Shown: positions 30,791 to 38,766 of the stretch, piece after piece
How the letters are laid out: every line of letters begins with the position of its first letter
Numbering within the stretch: the first letter of the stretch is position 1
NCBI RefSeq assembly: GCF_018448905.1
Contig: NZ_RCWA01000008.1
Span: 62,001 to 126,000, forward strand
Source of the DNA: Photorhabdus heterorhabditis
GTDB lineage: Bacteria > Pseudomonadota > Gammaproteobacteria > Enterobacterales > Enterobacteriaceae
Length of the DNA stretch: 64,000 bases
Direction: 5' to 3'
Translations under genes and position numbers: made by a program
Notes under the pieces: model-generated
What the model saw: the letters and a program-made list of their open reading frames with translations, nothing else
Databases searched by the model: none
Told to the model about the DNA's origin: nothing

Positions 30791-31054
30791 ATGACAAATC
30801 GAGCCGTAATCCGATTAAACGACCTCACCGATCATGGTGGTCAAGTCATTACTGCCATTGATAATTACGTGTATCAAGGCGTGCCTGTTGCCGCTAAAGG
30901 TGATTTAGTCAGCTGCCCTAAATGCAAAGGGGTTTTCCCTATTGTAGAAGGGAGCAATGACTTAAAGCATCAGGGAAAACCTGTCGCATTAGAAGGTATG
31001 CATACGGCATGCGGCGCAAAACTGATTGTCAGTCAGAAAGATTTTCTCGCTTAA
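30791..31054 (+). CDS. PAAR tip protein, cassette 1
   Basis: 87-residue PAAR protein (VIRLNDLTDHGGQVITA start). CPKC (about residues 39-42) and a late Cys in HTACGA are the likely metal ligands. Nearly identical to the cassette 3 copy and shared in architecture with the minus-strand PAAR at the block edge. It is placed after the immunity gene rather than before the chaperone. Confidence 0.92.
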   Translation: MTNRAVIRLNDLTDHGGQVITAIDNYVYQGVPVAAKGDLVSCPKCKGVFPIVEGSNDLKHQGKPVALEGMHTACGAKLIVSQKDFLA

Positions 31055-31215
31055 TGAGACGACAATCATTTTGGCCTATTAGGACAACACTGACGCACTA
31101 CGCTTGTCTTCTCCATTGTACCGGGCTAATACATGAATCCGGTAAAACGGAGAGCCGAGAAAAACACCGTGATTATTTACAGGTCATGGATAACTTATTG
31201 AACAGGAGAAATTAA
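31055..31215 (+). pseudogene. Cassette spacer with co-chaperone 3' relic, copy 1
   Basis: The first ~90 bp (31055-31145) have no recognisable gene but recur at 32754. From about 31146 the DNA matches the end of the 114-aa co-chaperone-like gene, ending in the codons for RDYLQVMDNLLNRRN and a TAA one base before effector 2. The relic still supplies the AGGAG ribosome site for effector 2. Confidence 0.8.
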
Positions 31216-31216
31216 T

Positions 31217-31825
31217 ATGCCATTACCACTCCTTGCGCCAACGGCTCCTGCTCTTTTAGCTGCCGCTGAATGGACTCTTGCTACCTGTGCAGCAGGATTA
31301 GTCGCCATTGGTGTGATGGAAAGCACCAAAGATAAAGAAGGTGAACAAGACAAGGCAAAAGCGGACACACAAACAATTACATCATCCCGTACTGAGTGTG
31401 AAAAATGTCCGGCTATCGGGAAAGTGATGATGGTTTGGGAAAAAACCACATCGTATTCAGAAATAACTCTTGCTTATCAAACAAAAATTGCCGGGACGAT
31501 ATACAACCCTGAATTAAACCTAATTGAAACCTGGTTATGCATGGACACAAATTTCGATGGTTGGAAACCTGCACAATGCTTATTTCTTGAGGCCAAAGCC
31601 AAATATGATCAATTTTTCAAAGATGGAATGCCTATAAGTTGGTGGAAAATAAGTAAAAGCGGGGATAGATCCATGACGACTCAAGTAGAAAAACAGCAAG
31701 AAGTATGCACTACATTAAATGGAATCCCAAATTCTCACTGGCATTTTATGCAACCTATAAGCTATGCCTATTATTTAGAGAAATTTTCTATTTATCCCAA
31801 TATTAAAGTATTTCACACTATTTAA
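31217..31825 (+). CDS. T6SS nuclease effector 2, Tox-REase-5 domain
   Basis: 202 residues. The first ~135 are almost identical to effectors 1 and 3, including the catalytic Asp114, Glu125 and Lys127 (FDGWKPAQCLFLEAKAKYD). The C-terminal ~65 residues are strongly diverged (SWWKISKSGDRSM, EKQQEVC) with only SHWHFMQPISY in common. The switch from identity to divergence falls just past the catalytic motif. It is paired with the equally diverged immunity protein 2, 23 bp downstream, which supports specific toxin-immunity matching. Confidence 0.88.
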   Translation: MPLPLLAPTAPALLAAAEWTLATCAAGLVAIGVMESTKDKEGEQDKAKADTQTITSSRTECEKCPAIGKVMMVWEKTTSYSEITLAYQTKIAGTIYNPELNLIETWLCMDTNFDGWKPAQCLFLEAKAKYDQFFKDGMPISWWKISKSGDRSMTTQVEKQQEVCTTLNGIPNSHWHFMQPISYAYYLEKFSIYPNIKVFHTI

Positions 31826-31848
31826 CATCTAAGTAAAGGTGAAAAAAA

Positions 31849-32571
31849 ATGACTACATTATCATTAAACATGAAATTATATACAGATTGGAAAGAACCAT
31901 TAACTCCAACAATAGTTCTTACCGATTTATATAAAATCACACAACAAGTAGATATATTTTTTAGACTCCATAAAACTTGGTATTTACCAGGAGATACTCG
32001 TCAAGAATCTTTACAACATATTGCTTTTGATCAGCAAGGAGCAACAAAAGAAGCAATAAAAGAGTTTGAAGAAGATTATACAGAAGAAAATCCTATAGTT
32101 ATTAAAGGGATTTGGGATGGTGAAGATGATGACCATTCATGTTCAATTTGTTATATGAATTATCGTCGAGATCGGTTAGGACAAACCCAAATAGATTTTC
32201 ATATATCTATTGAAGAAAATGAATTTCAGCTATCACGATTAATCAACTTTATTAATTTTCTGATTTCTACTCATAATGCACCTTACATTATGGTAGAAAA
32301 CAATACATATAGAATAAAAAGAAAACACGTTTTCCCAGATCGTTTAAGTGCTGGCTGGATGCTCTATTTACCAATAGAAATAGACCCGGCTTTAGTTCTA
32401 ATGGCAGAAGAAATAATATCTATTTCTGATAAAAATGACAAAAAAGGTTCATTGATTATTACCACAAAAGATATCTTTGATATTGAAAACCAGAAGCATA
32501 TCAATAAAGCCAATGATATTGAAATCTGCTTGCGGGATTTACAAATACTACCATTGATGACAGAGTTATAA
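31849..32571 (+). CDS. Imm52-like immunity protein 2
   Basis: 240 residues, the most diverged of the three copies over residues 1-165 (WYLPG instead of WHLPG; acidic DGEDDDHSC segment), then switching to near identity from FPDRLSAGWMLYLP to the C-terminus. It presumably neutralises effector 2. The sharp boundary between variable and constant halves, also seen at DNA level, suggests recombination between copies. Confidence 0.82.
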   Translation: MTTLSLNMKLYTDWKEPLTPTIVLTDLYKITQQVDIFFRLHKTWYLPGDTRQESLQHIAFDQQGATKEAIKEFEEDYTEENPIVIKGIWDGEDDDHSCSICYMNYRRDRLGQTQIDFHISIEENEFQLSRLINFINFLISTHNAPYIMVENNTYRIKRKHVFPDRLSAGWMLYLPIEIDPALVLMAEEIISISDKNDKKGSLIITTKDIFDIENQKHINKANDIEICLRDLQILPLMTEL

Positions 32572-32573
32572 AT

Positions 32574-32753
32574 ATGACAAATCGAGCCGTAATCCGATTA
32601 AACGACCTCACTGATCATGGTGATCAAGTCATTACTGCCATTGATAATTACGTGTATCTAGGCGTGCCTGCTGCCGCTAAAGGTGAATTAGAAGGTATGC
32701 ATACGGCATGCAGAGCAAAACTGATTGTCAGTCAGAAAGATTTTCTCGCTTAA
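32574..32753 (+). pseudogene. Internally deleted PAAR, cassette 2
   Basis: Same start and end as the neighbouring PAAR copies, but 84 bp (28 codons) are missing in frame, leaving 59 residues. The deletion removes the CPKC motif and the following strand; a TTAG occurs at both deletion edges in the intact copy. Additional changes include the late HTACRA in place of HTACGA. A folded, metal-bound tip is unlikely, so I treat it as a decayed gene, although the frame remains open. Confidence 0.8.
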
Positions 32754-32914
32754 TGAGACGACAATCATTTTGGCCTATTAGGACAACACTGACGCACTAC
32801 GCTTGTCTTCTCCATTGTACCGGGCTAATACATTAATCCGGTAAAACGGAGAGCCGAGAAAAACACCGTGATTATTTACAGGTCATGGATAACTTGTTGA
32901 ACAGGAGAAATTAA
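32754..32914 (+). pseudogene. Cassette spacer with co-chaperone 3' relic, copy 2
   Basis: Near-exact duplicate of 31055-31215: the unassigned ~90-bp spacer and then the last codons of the co-chaperone-like gene (RDYLQVMDNLLNRRN) with TAA one base before effector 3. Shows that cassette 3 was copied from a cassette that already carried the relic. Confidence 0.8.
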
Positions 32915-32915
32915 T

Positions 32916-33542
32916 ATGCCATTACCACTCCTTGCGCCAGCGGCTCCTGCTCTTTTAGCTGCCGCTGAATGGACACTGGCTGCTTGTGCAGCCGGATTAG
33001 CCGCCGTTGGTGTGATGGAAAGTACCAAAGGTAAAGAAGATGAACAAGACAAGGCAAAAGCGGACACACAAACAATTACATCATCCCGTACTGAGTGTGA
33101 AAAATGTCCGGCTATTGGGAAAGTGATGATAGTTTGGGAAAAAACCACATCGTATTCAGAAATAACTCTTGCTTATCAAACAAAAATTGCCGGGACGATA
33201 TACAACCCTGAATTAAACCTAATTGAAACCTGGTTATGCATGGATACAAGTTTTGATGGTTGGAAACCTGCACAATGCTTATTTCTTGAGGCTAAAGCTA
33301 AGTATGACCAATTTTTTAAAAATGGAGAGCCTAAAAATTTCTATAAAGATGTAAAATTAAAAGGCGATATGTCTGGGCATGACAGTATGATTTATCAGGC
33401 TAAAAAACAAAATTTAGTATGTACAACTTTAAACAATGTACCGAAATCATATTGGCATTTTTTGCAACCTGTATCTTATGCATATTTCTCTAGAGCATTT
33501 ACTAAGTTTAATAACATTAAAATATTTAATACTGTAATTTGA
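32916..33542 (+). CDS. T6SS nuclease effector 3, Tox-REase-5 domain
   Basis: 208 residues with the shared N-terminal ~135 and catalytic Asp114/Glu125/Lys127. Its C-terminal part (SGHDSM, PKSYWHFLQPVSYAYF) is closer to effector 1 than to effector 2 but clearly different from both. The N-terminal hydrophobic stretch carries a few substitutions (LAACAAGLAAVG). It is followed after 47 bp by immunity 3. Confidence 0.88.
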   Translation: MPLPLLAPAAPALLAAAEWTLAACAAGLAAVGVMESTKGKEDEQDKAKADTQTITSSRTECEKCPAIGKVMIVWEKTTSYSEITLAYQTKIAGTIYNPELNLIETWLCMDTSFDGWKPAQCLFLEAKAKYDQFFKNGEPKNFYKDVKLKGDMSGHDSMIYQAKKQNLVCTTLNNVPKSYWHFLQPVSYAYFSRAFTKFNNIKIFNTVI

Positions 33543-33589
33543 TAGTTGTTTAATTATATTAATTTTGCTTTGCGTAAAAAGGTAAAGAT

Positions 33590-34324
33590 ATGACAACAAT
33601 ATACCCAAGAATAGAACTATTTCACGATCTAAACGAGAGCATAACACCTAAGGTGGCATTGAGTGATTTATATCCGGTGGTGCAGCAAGTAAATAAATTA
33701 TCAAATAAGCAAAGTGGTTGGCATTTACCTGAGAATTCTTTGGAGGAGAGATTGCTGTACCGAGCATTTGATGAAAATGGACCTACTGAGTACGCATTAA
33801 AACATTTTGAAGCAACTTTTGATGAAAAGTTTAAACTTATTGTTAAATCTTTATCAGATGGAAATAATGAAGACAATAATAGTATTTTATATACAAGCGA
33901 AGATGAAATTCATAATAATCCTGTCCGGTTAGGGAAAACCAATATATCAATTAACATTAGTCTTAAAAAAGAAGATGTTAACTTTGAGAAGTTCATAGTA
34001 TTCATTAAAAATTTAATATCTAATTGTAAATCTCCATTTGTTTTAGTAGATACAAGAGGTTACTCGTTAAAACAAAAACAAGTTTTTCCAGATAGAGCTT
34101 ATGTCGGTTGGATGCTCTATTTACCAATTGAAATAGATCCGACTTTAGTTCCAATGGCAGAAGAAATAATATCTATTTCTGATAAAAATGACAAAAAAGG
34201 CTCATTGATTATCACGACAAAAGATATTTTTGATATTGAAAACCAGGAGCATATCAATAAAGCCAATGATATTGAAATCTGCTTGCGGGATCTACAAATA
34301 CTACCATTGATGACAGAGTTATAA
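33590..34324 (+). CDS. Imm52-like immunity protein 3
   Basis: 244 residues; N-terminal half like immunity 1 (YPRIELFHDL, SGWHLP) but with many substitutions. The GWMLYLP motif and the last 75 residues are the common type. Its resemblance to immunity 1 mirrors the resemblance of effector 3 to effector 1, as expected if each immunity co-evolves with the adjacent toxin. Confidence 0.82.
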   Translation: MTTIYPRIELFHDLNESITPKVALSDLYPVVQQVNKLSNKQSGWHLPENSLEERLLYRAFDENGPTEYALKHFEATFDEKFKLIVKSLSDGNNEDNNSILYTSEDEIHNNPVRLGKTNISINISLKKEDVNFEKFIVFIKNLISNCKSPFVLVDTRGYSLKQKQVFPDRAYVGWMLYLPIEIDPTLVPMAEEIISISDKNDKKGSLIITTKDIFDIENQEHINKANDIEICLRDLQILPLMTEL

Positions 34325-34326
34325 AT

Positions 34327-34590
34327 ATGACAAACAGAGCCGTAATCCGATTAAACGACCTCACCGATCATGGTGGTCAAGTCATTACTGCCATTGATAA
34401 TTACGTGTATCAAGGCGTACCTGTTGCCGCGAAAGGTGATTTAGTAAACTGCCCTAAGTGCAAAGGAGTTTTCCCTATTGTGGAAGGGAGCAATGACTTA
34501 AAGCATCAGGGAAAACCTGTCGCATTAGAAGGTATGCATACAGCATGTGGTGCAAAACTGATTGCCAGCCAGAAGGATTTTCTCGCTTAA
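34327..34590 (+). CDS. PAAR tip protein, cassette 3
   Basis: 87-residue PAAR protein, intact CPKC and late Cys, almost identical to the cassette 1 copy. It is not followed by the cassette spacer; instead a VasX-like effector begins 18 bp later, so it may serve either the nuclease or the pore-forming effector. Confidence 0.92.
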   Translation: MTNRAVIRLNDLTDHGGQVITAIDNYVYQGVPVAAKGDLVNCPKCKGVFPIVEGSNDLKHQGKPVALEGMHTACGAKLIASQKDFLA

Positions 34591-34608
34591 TTACAGGAAA
34601 GCTATGAA

Positions 34609-36516
34609 ATGGATGCCGACATGATTATCAAGAACATCAATGAATACCTGCACCTGAATGAACAATCGCGGATTGTTATTCTGCACGATCCGGTAGGCCG
34701 TCAACGGGATATCGCGGAAGCTTACTCCATCCTGAATCTGTGGCAACAGAGCTATCACGCTTCCAATATCTACCCATTAACCATTGGCTTCTATGTCGAA
34801 AAGCTCAAAGCGACGAAAAACCCGGAGCTGAAAAAGAAAATAGATGACAGTATCCATCAGGACCGCTGGAACAACGACTGGCCGAAACTGAAAGAAACCA
34901 CCGAAGACTTTGAAGCGCGTCAGGCAAAGTTGATGAAACTGTTTGAAGCTTTCGCGGATAACCCGGACCTCAGTTATCAGGTCGGCGGGCTGAAAAATTA
35001 CTTTCATTACTTCTTTTCATTGCAAGATAAAAAAGAGACGCTGGAAGAAGAGGACGCGCTGGAGTTTCAGTTTTTCAGTGAAATCCTCTCTGGTCTGCTT
35101 GGCAATCTGCAATCCTCCCTGCCCGGCCAACAGGTTTTGGCAAAGCTTGCCGCCAAAGCATCAGACAGTGACGGAGACGGTAACTTCTGGCGCACCATTA
35201 CCACCGGGGTTATCGCCGTGCTGAATAACGACAAAGTAAAATCACCGATGCTTAAGAGCCAGTTTATTCGCGGAGTTGATAATATTTTGCAGGGTATGGG
35301 GACCTTTCTGGCCACCGTCTGCGCTAACCCCGATCAGGCGATTTCTCAGGGAGCAAATTATCTCCACCAGCTTCCCCAGAAAGCCATTGACCAGATAACC
35401 CAACAATTTGTCCCCGCCCTGTTATCTACGTTGGGTGTAGTGATTGAATCGGATGGCCGGGTGGCACTCAGTGAACAAAGCTATCAGGAAGTGCTCAAGC
35501 GACTGGAATCGAAAGCAAATCGTCACCTGCCAGATCCAGCGGTGCGGACACAGGCTATTGGGGAACGGATTATTAACTGGAGTAAACGCCTGGAATCACT
35601 TGGCAATAAACCGGTGATGACCCTGCCCGCGGTTAAAACCAGTGCAGACTCGCCGGTTCAGCTTTTTACCTTAGACGGAGCCGGTAAACCATCCATTGGC
35701 TTACTGTTTGACTCTTCACTGACTGGTGTCAGCCTATTTTTGAATGCGTTTACCCTATCGGACGTGCTCAAACAGACAGAATATGCCCGCAACAACCCGT
35801 TACAACCCGGCCCGACCTATATGAATCTGCTACGCTTTAGTACCGCGGTGATTGGTATGAGTGCTGATTTGGCTTCTATCAGCTCGACGCTGGCGAGCAA
35901 AGTGAACTCCCCGATAGTAAAAGCGCTGATGAATGGGATAAAAGTGCCCGCTATCAATGCGGCTATGGTCAGCCAGTTCTCCCGTGTTGCTGGTAGCATA
36001 GCGGGTTATTTAGGGGCGCTGGTTTCCTTCTATGATGCGAGTAACGCCTTTAAAGTGGGTAATAGTGTGGAAGGTTATAGCCAAGTAGCGATAGGGACAG
36101 GTACGATTATCCTAACAACAGTAGGATTAATATTCTTTGCCGCTGGCTCTGTCATGACAGCAGGCTTGCTAGCATGGCTGGCTGCGGGAATCAGTTTGCT
36201 TGTCGGTGGCAGTATTGGACAGGCCACCAGTGCTTGGTCAGATCTCGAAAAAGTGCTGAATAACTGTTTTTGGGGAGCTGGGAAAAAGTATAATTTTTGG
36301 GGAGGAAAAGGAAGACCTGACATATCTAGTCAATTCGAAATAGTCAGAGAAATGAATAATGACACACAAAATCATTTTGTTATCGAAAACCAGGAGTTTT
36401 TAAATCTGTTTATTCAGCCACAACTGAAAATACATCAGGGTTTGGTGTCACGACCTATTGTTTTACCCTGCCTGCTTTTCAGATGGGTCTCTCAGATATT
36501 CGCGGGATCTTTGTGA
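34609..36516 (+). CDS. VasX/BTH_I2691-like pore-forming T6SS effector, N-terminal part
   Basis: 635 residues before the stop. The N-terminus has the VILHDPVGRQRDIAEAY segment that I associate with VasX_N/BTH_I2691 effectors. A long helical middle follows, then C-terminal hydrophobic segments (about 355-380, 395-425, 495-540) suited to membrane insertion, as in colicin-like VasX. The zero frame ends at 36516, but family-like sequence continues in the -1 frame to 36836 and ends by overlapping the immunity gene, so the true product is probably about 742 residues and this gene is frameshifted or recoded. The preceding PAAR and following membrane immunity genes support the call. Confidence 0.8.
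   Translation: MDADMIIKNINEYLHLNEQSRIVILHDPVGRQRDIAEAYSILNLWQQSYHASNIYPLTIGFYVEKLKATKNPELKKKIDDSIHQDRWNNDWPKLKETTEDFEARQAKLMKLFEAFADNPDLSYQVGGLKNYFHYFFSLQDKKETLEEEDALEFQFFSEILSGLLGNLQSSLPGQQVLAKLAAKASDSDGDGNFWRTITTGVIAVLNNDKVKSPMLKSQFIRGVDNILQGMGTFLATVCANPDQAISQGANYLHQLPQKAIDQITQQFVPALLSTLGVVIESDGRVALSEQSYQEVLKRLESKANRHLPDPAVRTQAIGERIINWSKRLESLGNKPVMTLPAVKTSADSPVQLFTLDGAGKPSIGLLFDSSLTGVSLFLNAFTLSDVLKQTEYARNNPLQPGPTYMNLLRFSTAVIGMSADLASISSTLASKVNSPIVKALMNGIKVPAINAAMVSQFSRVAGSIAGYLGALVSFYDASNAFKVGNSVEGYSQVAIGTGTIILTTVGLIFFAAGSVMTAGLLAWLAAGISLLVGGSIGQATSAWSDLEKVLNNCFWGAGKKYNFWGGKGRPDISSQFEIVREMNNDTQNHFVIENQEFLNLFIQPQLKIHQGLVSRPIVLPCLLFRWVSQIFAGSL
36399..36405 (+). other. TTTAAAT heptamer at the -1 frameshift of the VasX-like gene
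   Basis: In the effector's reading frame the bases read T TTA AAT, the X XXY YYZ layout of -1 slippery sites. Slipping here joins ...QEFLN to SVYSATTE and on through FTLPAFQMGLSD to the stop at 36836. The two frames overlap from about 36364 to 36516, so other junctions (for example near 36435) are possible. Whether this is programmed slippage, a mutation or an assembly error cannot be told from sequence alone. Confidence 0.45.
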
Positions 36517-36836
36517 CTCCATTCAGAACTCCCCACTACTGGGAAGGAAAAATAGATTATGTTGAAATTAACCACCGCAAATATATTCCTGATACCTTCC
36601 GTAGTACCAAATTCAGGGAAGCTAAGGAGCAGGCCAAACTTACCTTGAATGGCGATACGGCAACGCTGGAAGTAGTCATCGCAGAAACAATGGGCGTTTA
36701 TCCCCGCAGTAGCGAACTGTACTGGTATTATGAGCAATCAGAAAATGTCATTGCCCCTATGCGTTATATCTTGGGAGAAAAACCCACAGCAGAAAATACC
36801 ATTAAAGGCAGTTTTGACGGAGAGCGTATATTATGA
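36405..36836 (+). CDS. C-terminal part of the VasX-like effector (-1 frame)
   Basis: The -1 frame is open from about 36366. Read from the heptamer it gives about 143 residues including CFTLPAFQ, RGIFVTPFRTPHYW and a folded soluble tail ending GSFDGERIL. A start at ATG 36483 would give 117 residues, but no ribosome site is obvious, so independent translation is unlikely. Its stop overlaps the first immunity ATG (ATGA), which shows that this frame is the natural end of the effector gene. Confidence 0.7.
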   Translation, partial: SVYSATTENTSGFGVTTYCFTLPAFQMGLSDIRGIFVTPFRTPHYWEGKIDYVEINHRKYIPDTFRSTKFREAKEQAKLTLNGDTATLEVVIAETMGVYPRSSELYWYYEQSENVIAPMRYILGEKPTAENTIKGSFDGERIL

Positions 36837-37801
36837 AGCAACGACTCAAAAATCTACTCAAAAAATGGTTTTCCACTATTCATCCACTGCCAGCCAAACG
36901 GCTGGCACGCTGGGAAAAAGAACTTCTGACAGCGCCACCGGATATTAAGGATGTAGAAACTATTAAACATGTAGAAATACTGGATTATCTTGATAATAAG
37001 GAATGTCATATCCGTAATCCACAACGCCGTTTTAGGAGTATTAATCTAATCCCAGTAACATTAGGGATTATTAGTAGCCTTATTCTAAATATTAACGGAT
37101 TTATCGAAGATCGTAAAAATGATGAAAAAGGGATTCATAGTTGGGTGGTATTAGTAAAGAAAAAGTACGGCGAAGAATTTTATTTACGCGATGATCTACC
37201 CGATTATATGGAAAGTGCCCGCTATATCGGCAACGATAAAGAGATCTCCCTGAGGAAATACCTGCACTATCGCTATAATTTTTATGAGTATAGCAATGAT
37301 TTTTTGATAACTGATATGATATTTTTACTGCTTTACCTACTGATTATTCCACCTTTTGTTTATTGTGTATTTTTCTGGCAGAGACAGGCACCATTAATTA
37401 TCGACCGTGAGCGACAGATTTTTTACACCTGGTATAAAGGCAAAGCCTATACCGCCCGTTATCCACAATTAGGCATGCTGGAAAAAACTAATATTCTGTA
37501 TCTCAAAGTCTACGGACTAGACGAAAATAATAACCTTATCGAGCGAGTATTTATCCCTAACGTCAGCAGCTATACTTTTGCCTTCTTAAGCAGTGGCAAT
37601 GATAAAGCGCTGGCAGTCGCCTTTATGGTGAAGTTTTTATTAAACGGTAAAGAAGCAGTCAGTAAAGTAGATTATAAACGTCGTGGACCGCTTATCTGGT
37701 GGAGTAAAGATAAAAGACCCGCCGATTTAGACGAACAGATTCCGTTGATTTTGGCCGAACTGGATCGCTTAGGTCCCCCTGATGAAGATCTTTCCGAATG
37801 A
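36833..37801 (+). CDS. Membrane immunity protein, array copy 1
   Basis: 322 residues. Basic N-terminus (LKNLLKKWF, PAKRLARWEKE), one hydrophobic segment (about 71-90), a ~100-residue probably periplasmic loop (YGEEFYLRDDLPDYM), a second hydrophobic segment (about 163-185), and a soluble C-terminal domain ending GPPDEDLSE. A two-span inner-membrane protein directly after a pore-forming effector fits an immunity role like TsiV2 for VasX. I do not recognise a named family. It starts on the effector stop (ATGA). This copy has the most distinct N-terminus (MKQR, FSTIH). Confidence 0.75.
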   Translation: MKQRLKNLLKKWFSTIHPLPAKRLARWEKELLTAPPDIKDVETIKHVEILDYLDNKECHIRNPQRRFRSINLIPVTLGIISSLILNINGFIEDRKNDEKGIHSWVVLVKKKYGEEFYLRDDLPDYMESARYIGNDKEISLRKYLHYRYNFYEYSNDFLITDMIFLLLYLLIIPPFVYCVFFWQRQAPLIIDRERQIFYTWYKGKAYTARYPQLGMLEKTNILYLKVYGLDENNNLIERVFIPNVSSYTFAFLSSGNDKALAVAFMVKFLLNGKEAVSKVDYKRRGPLIWWSKDKRPADLDEQIPLILAELDRLGPPDEDLSE

Positions 37802-38766
37802 AAGTGAAATTAAAAAATTTACTTAAAAAATGGTTTCCTACTGTTCATCCACTGCCAGCCAAACGGCTGGCACGCTGGGAAAAAGAACTTCTAGCCGTAC
37901 CACCAGATATTAAGAATGAAGAAACTATTAAACATGTGGAAATACTGGATCTCCTTAATGATAAGGAGTGCTGGGTTAGAAGTCCCCAGCGCCGTTTTAG
38001 AAGTATTACCCTGATCCCGGTAACATTAGGATTAATTACTAGTCTAATATTAACAGTGAATGATTTTATGAAAGAACGAAAGAGTAATGAATCAGAAATT
38101 TATCATTGGGTTGATATAGCTAAAAAGGAGTATGGTAAAAAATTTTATTTACGCGATGACCTTCCTGATTATTTGAATGGTATGAACTATATTGGTGATG
38201 ATAAAGATCTCTCTCTGAAGAAATACCTGTATTATCGATATAACTATTATCTATACAGCGACTACCTTTTAAAAGTCGATATAGGTTTCCTACTACTCTA
38301 TCTGCTGATTATTCCCCCTTTTGTATGGGCTATATTTTTTTTACGCCGTCAGGCGCCACTAATTATCGATCGTGAACGACAGATTTTCTACACCTGGTAT
38401 AAAGGTAAAGCCTATGCTGCCCGTTATCCACAAGTGGGTATGGCAGAAAAAACTAATATTCTGTTCCTCAAAGTCTACGGTCTGGACGAAAAAAATCAAC
38501 TTATCGGACGTGGTTTTATCCCTAACGTCAGCAGTTATACTTTTGCTCTTTTAAGCAATGGCAATGATAAAGCGCTGGCAGTCGCATTTATGGTGAAGTT
38601 TTTATTAAACGGTAAAGAAGCAGTCAGTAAAGTAGATTATAAACGTCGTGGACCGCTTATCTGGTGGAGTAAAGATAAAAGACCCGCCGATTTAGAGGAT
38701 CAAATTCCATTGATTTTGGCCGAACTGGATCGCTTAGGTCCCCCTGATGAAGATCTTTCCGAATGA
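37798..38766 (+). CDS. Membrane immunity protein, array copy 2
   Basis: 322 residues, same layout as copy 1. The first ~45 and last ~130 residues are nearly constant; the loop between the membrane spans is the most distinct (HWVDIAKKEYGKK, YLNGMNYIGDDKDLS). It carries the KECWVRSPQRR and LEDQIP variants that it shares with copy 4. The start overlaps the previous stop (ATGA). Confidence 0.75.
   Translation: MKVKLKNLLKKWFPTVHPLPAKRLARWEKELLAVPPDIKNEETIKHVEILDLLNDKECWVRSPQRRFRSITLIPVTLGLITSLILTVNDFMKERKSNESEIYHWVDIAKKEYGKKFYLRDDLPDYLNGMNYIGDDKDLSLKKYLYYRYNYYLYSDYLLKVDIGFLLLYLLIIPPFVWAIFFLRRQAPLIIDRERQIFYTWYKGKAYAARYPQVGMAEKTNILFLKVYGLDEKNQLIGRGFIPNVSSYTFALLSNGNDKALAVAFMVKFLLNGKEAVSKVDYKRRGPLIWWSKDKRPADLEDQIPLILAELDRLGPPDEDLSE

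Larger units (their letters stand above)
29369..34590 (+). repeat. Three tandem effector-immunity-PAAR cassettes
   Basis: Effector starts at 29369, 31217 and 32916 and PAAR starts at 30791, 32574 and 34327 define units of about 1.7-1.85 kb. Constant DNA runs from the last third of each immunity gene through PAAR, spacer and the first two-thirds of the next effector (about 30550-31610 and 32335-33320). The variable DNA is the effector 3' end plus the immunity 5' two-thirds. The constant blocks are long enough for homologous recombination to exchange or delete specificity modules. Confidence 0.9.

Noticed and set aside
29347-33148. Minus-strand ORFs of 84-91 codons seen three times opposite the effector 5' ends
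   Set aside because: They recur only because the effector DNA is repeated; they are antisense shadows without start signals.
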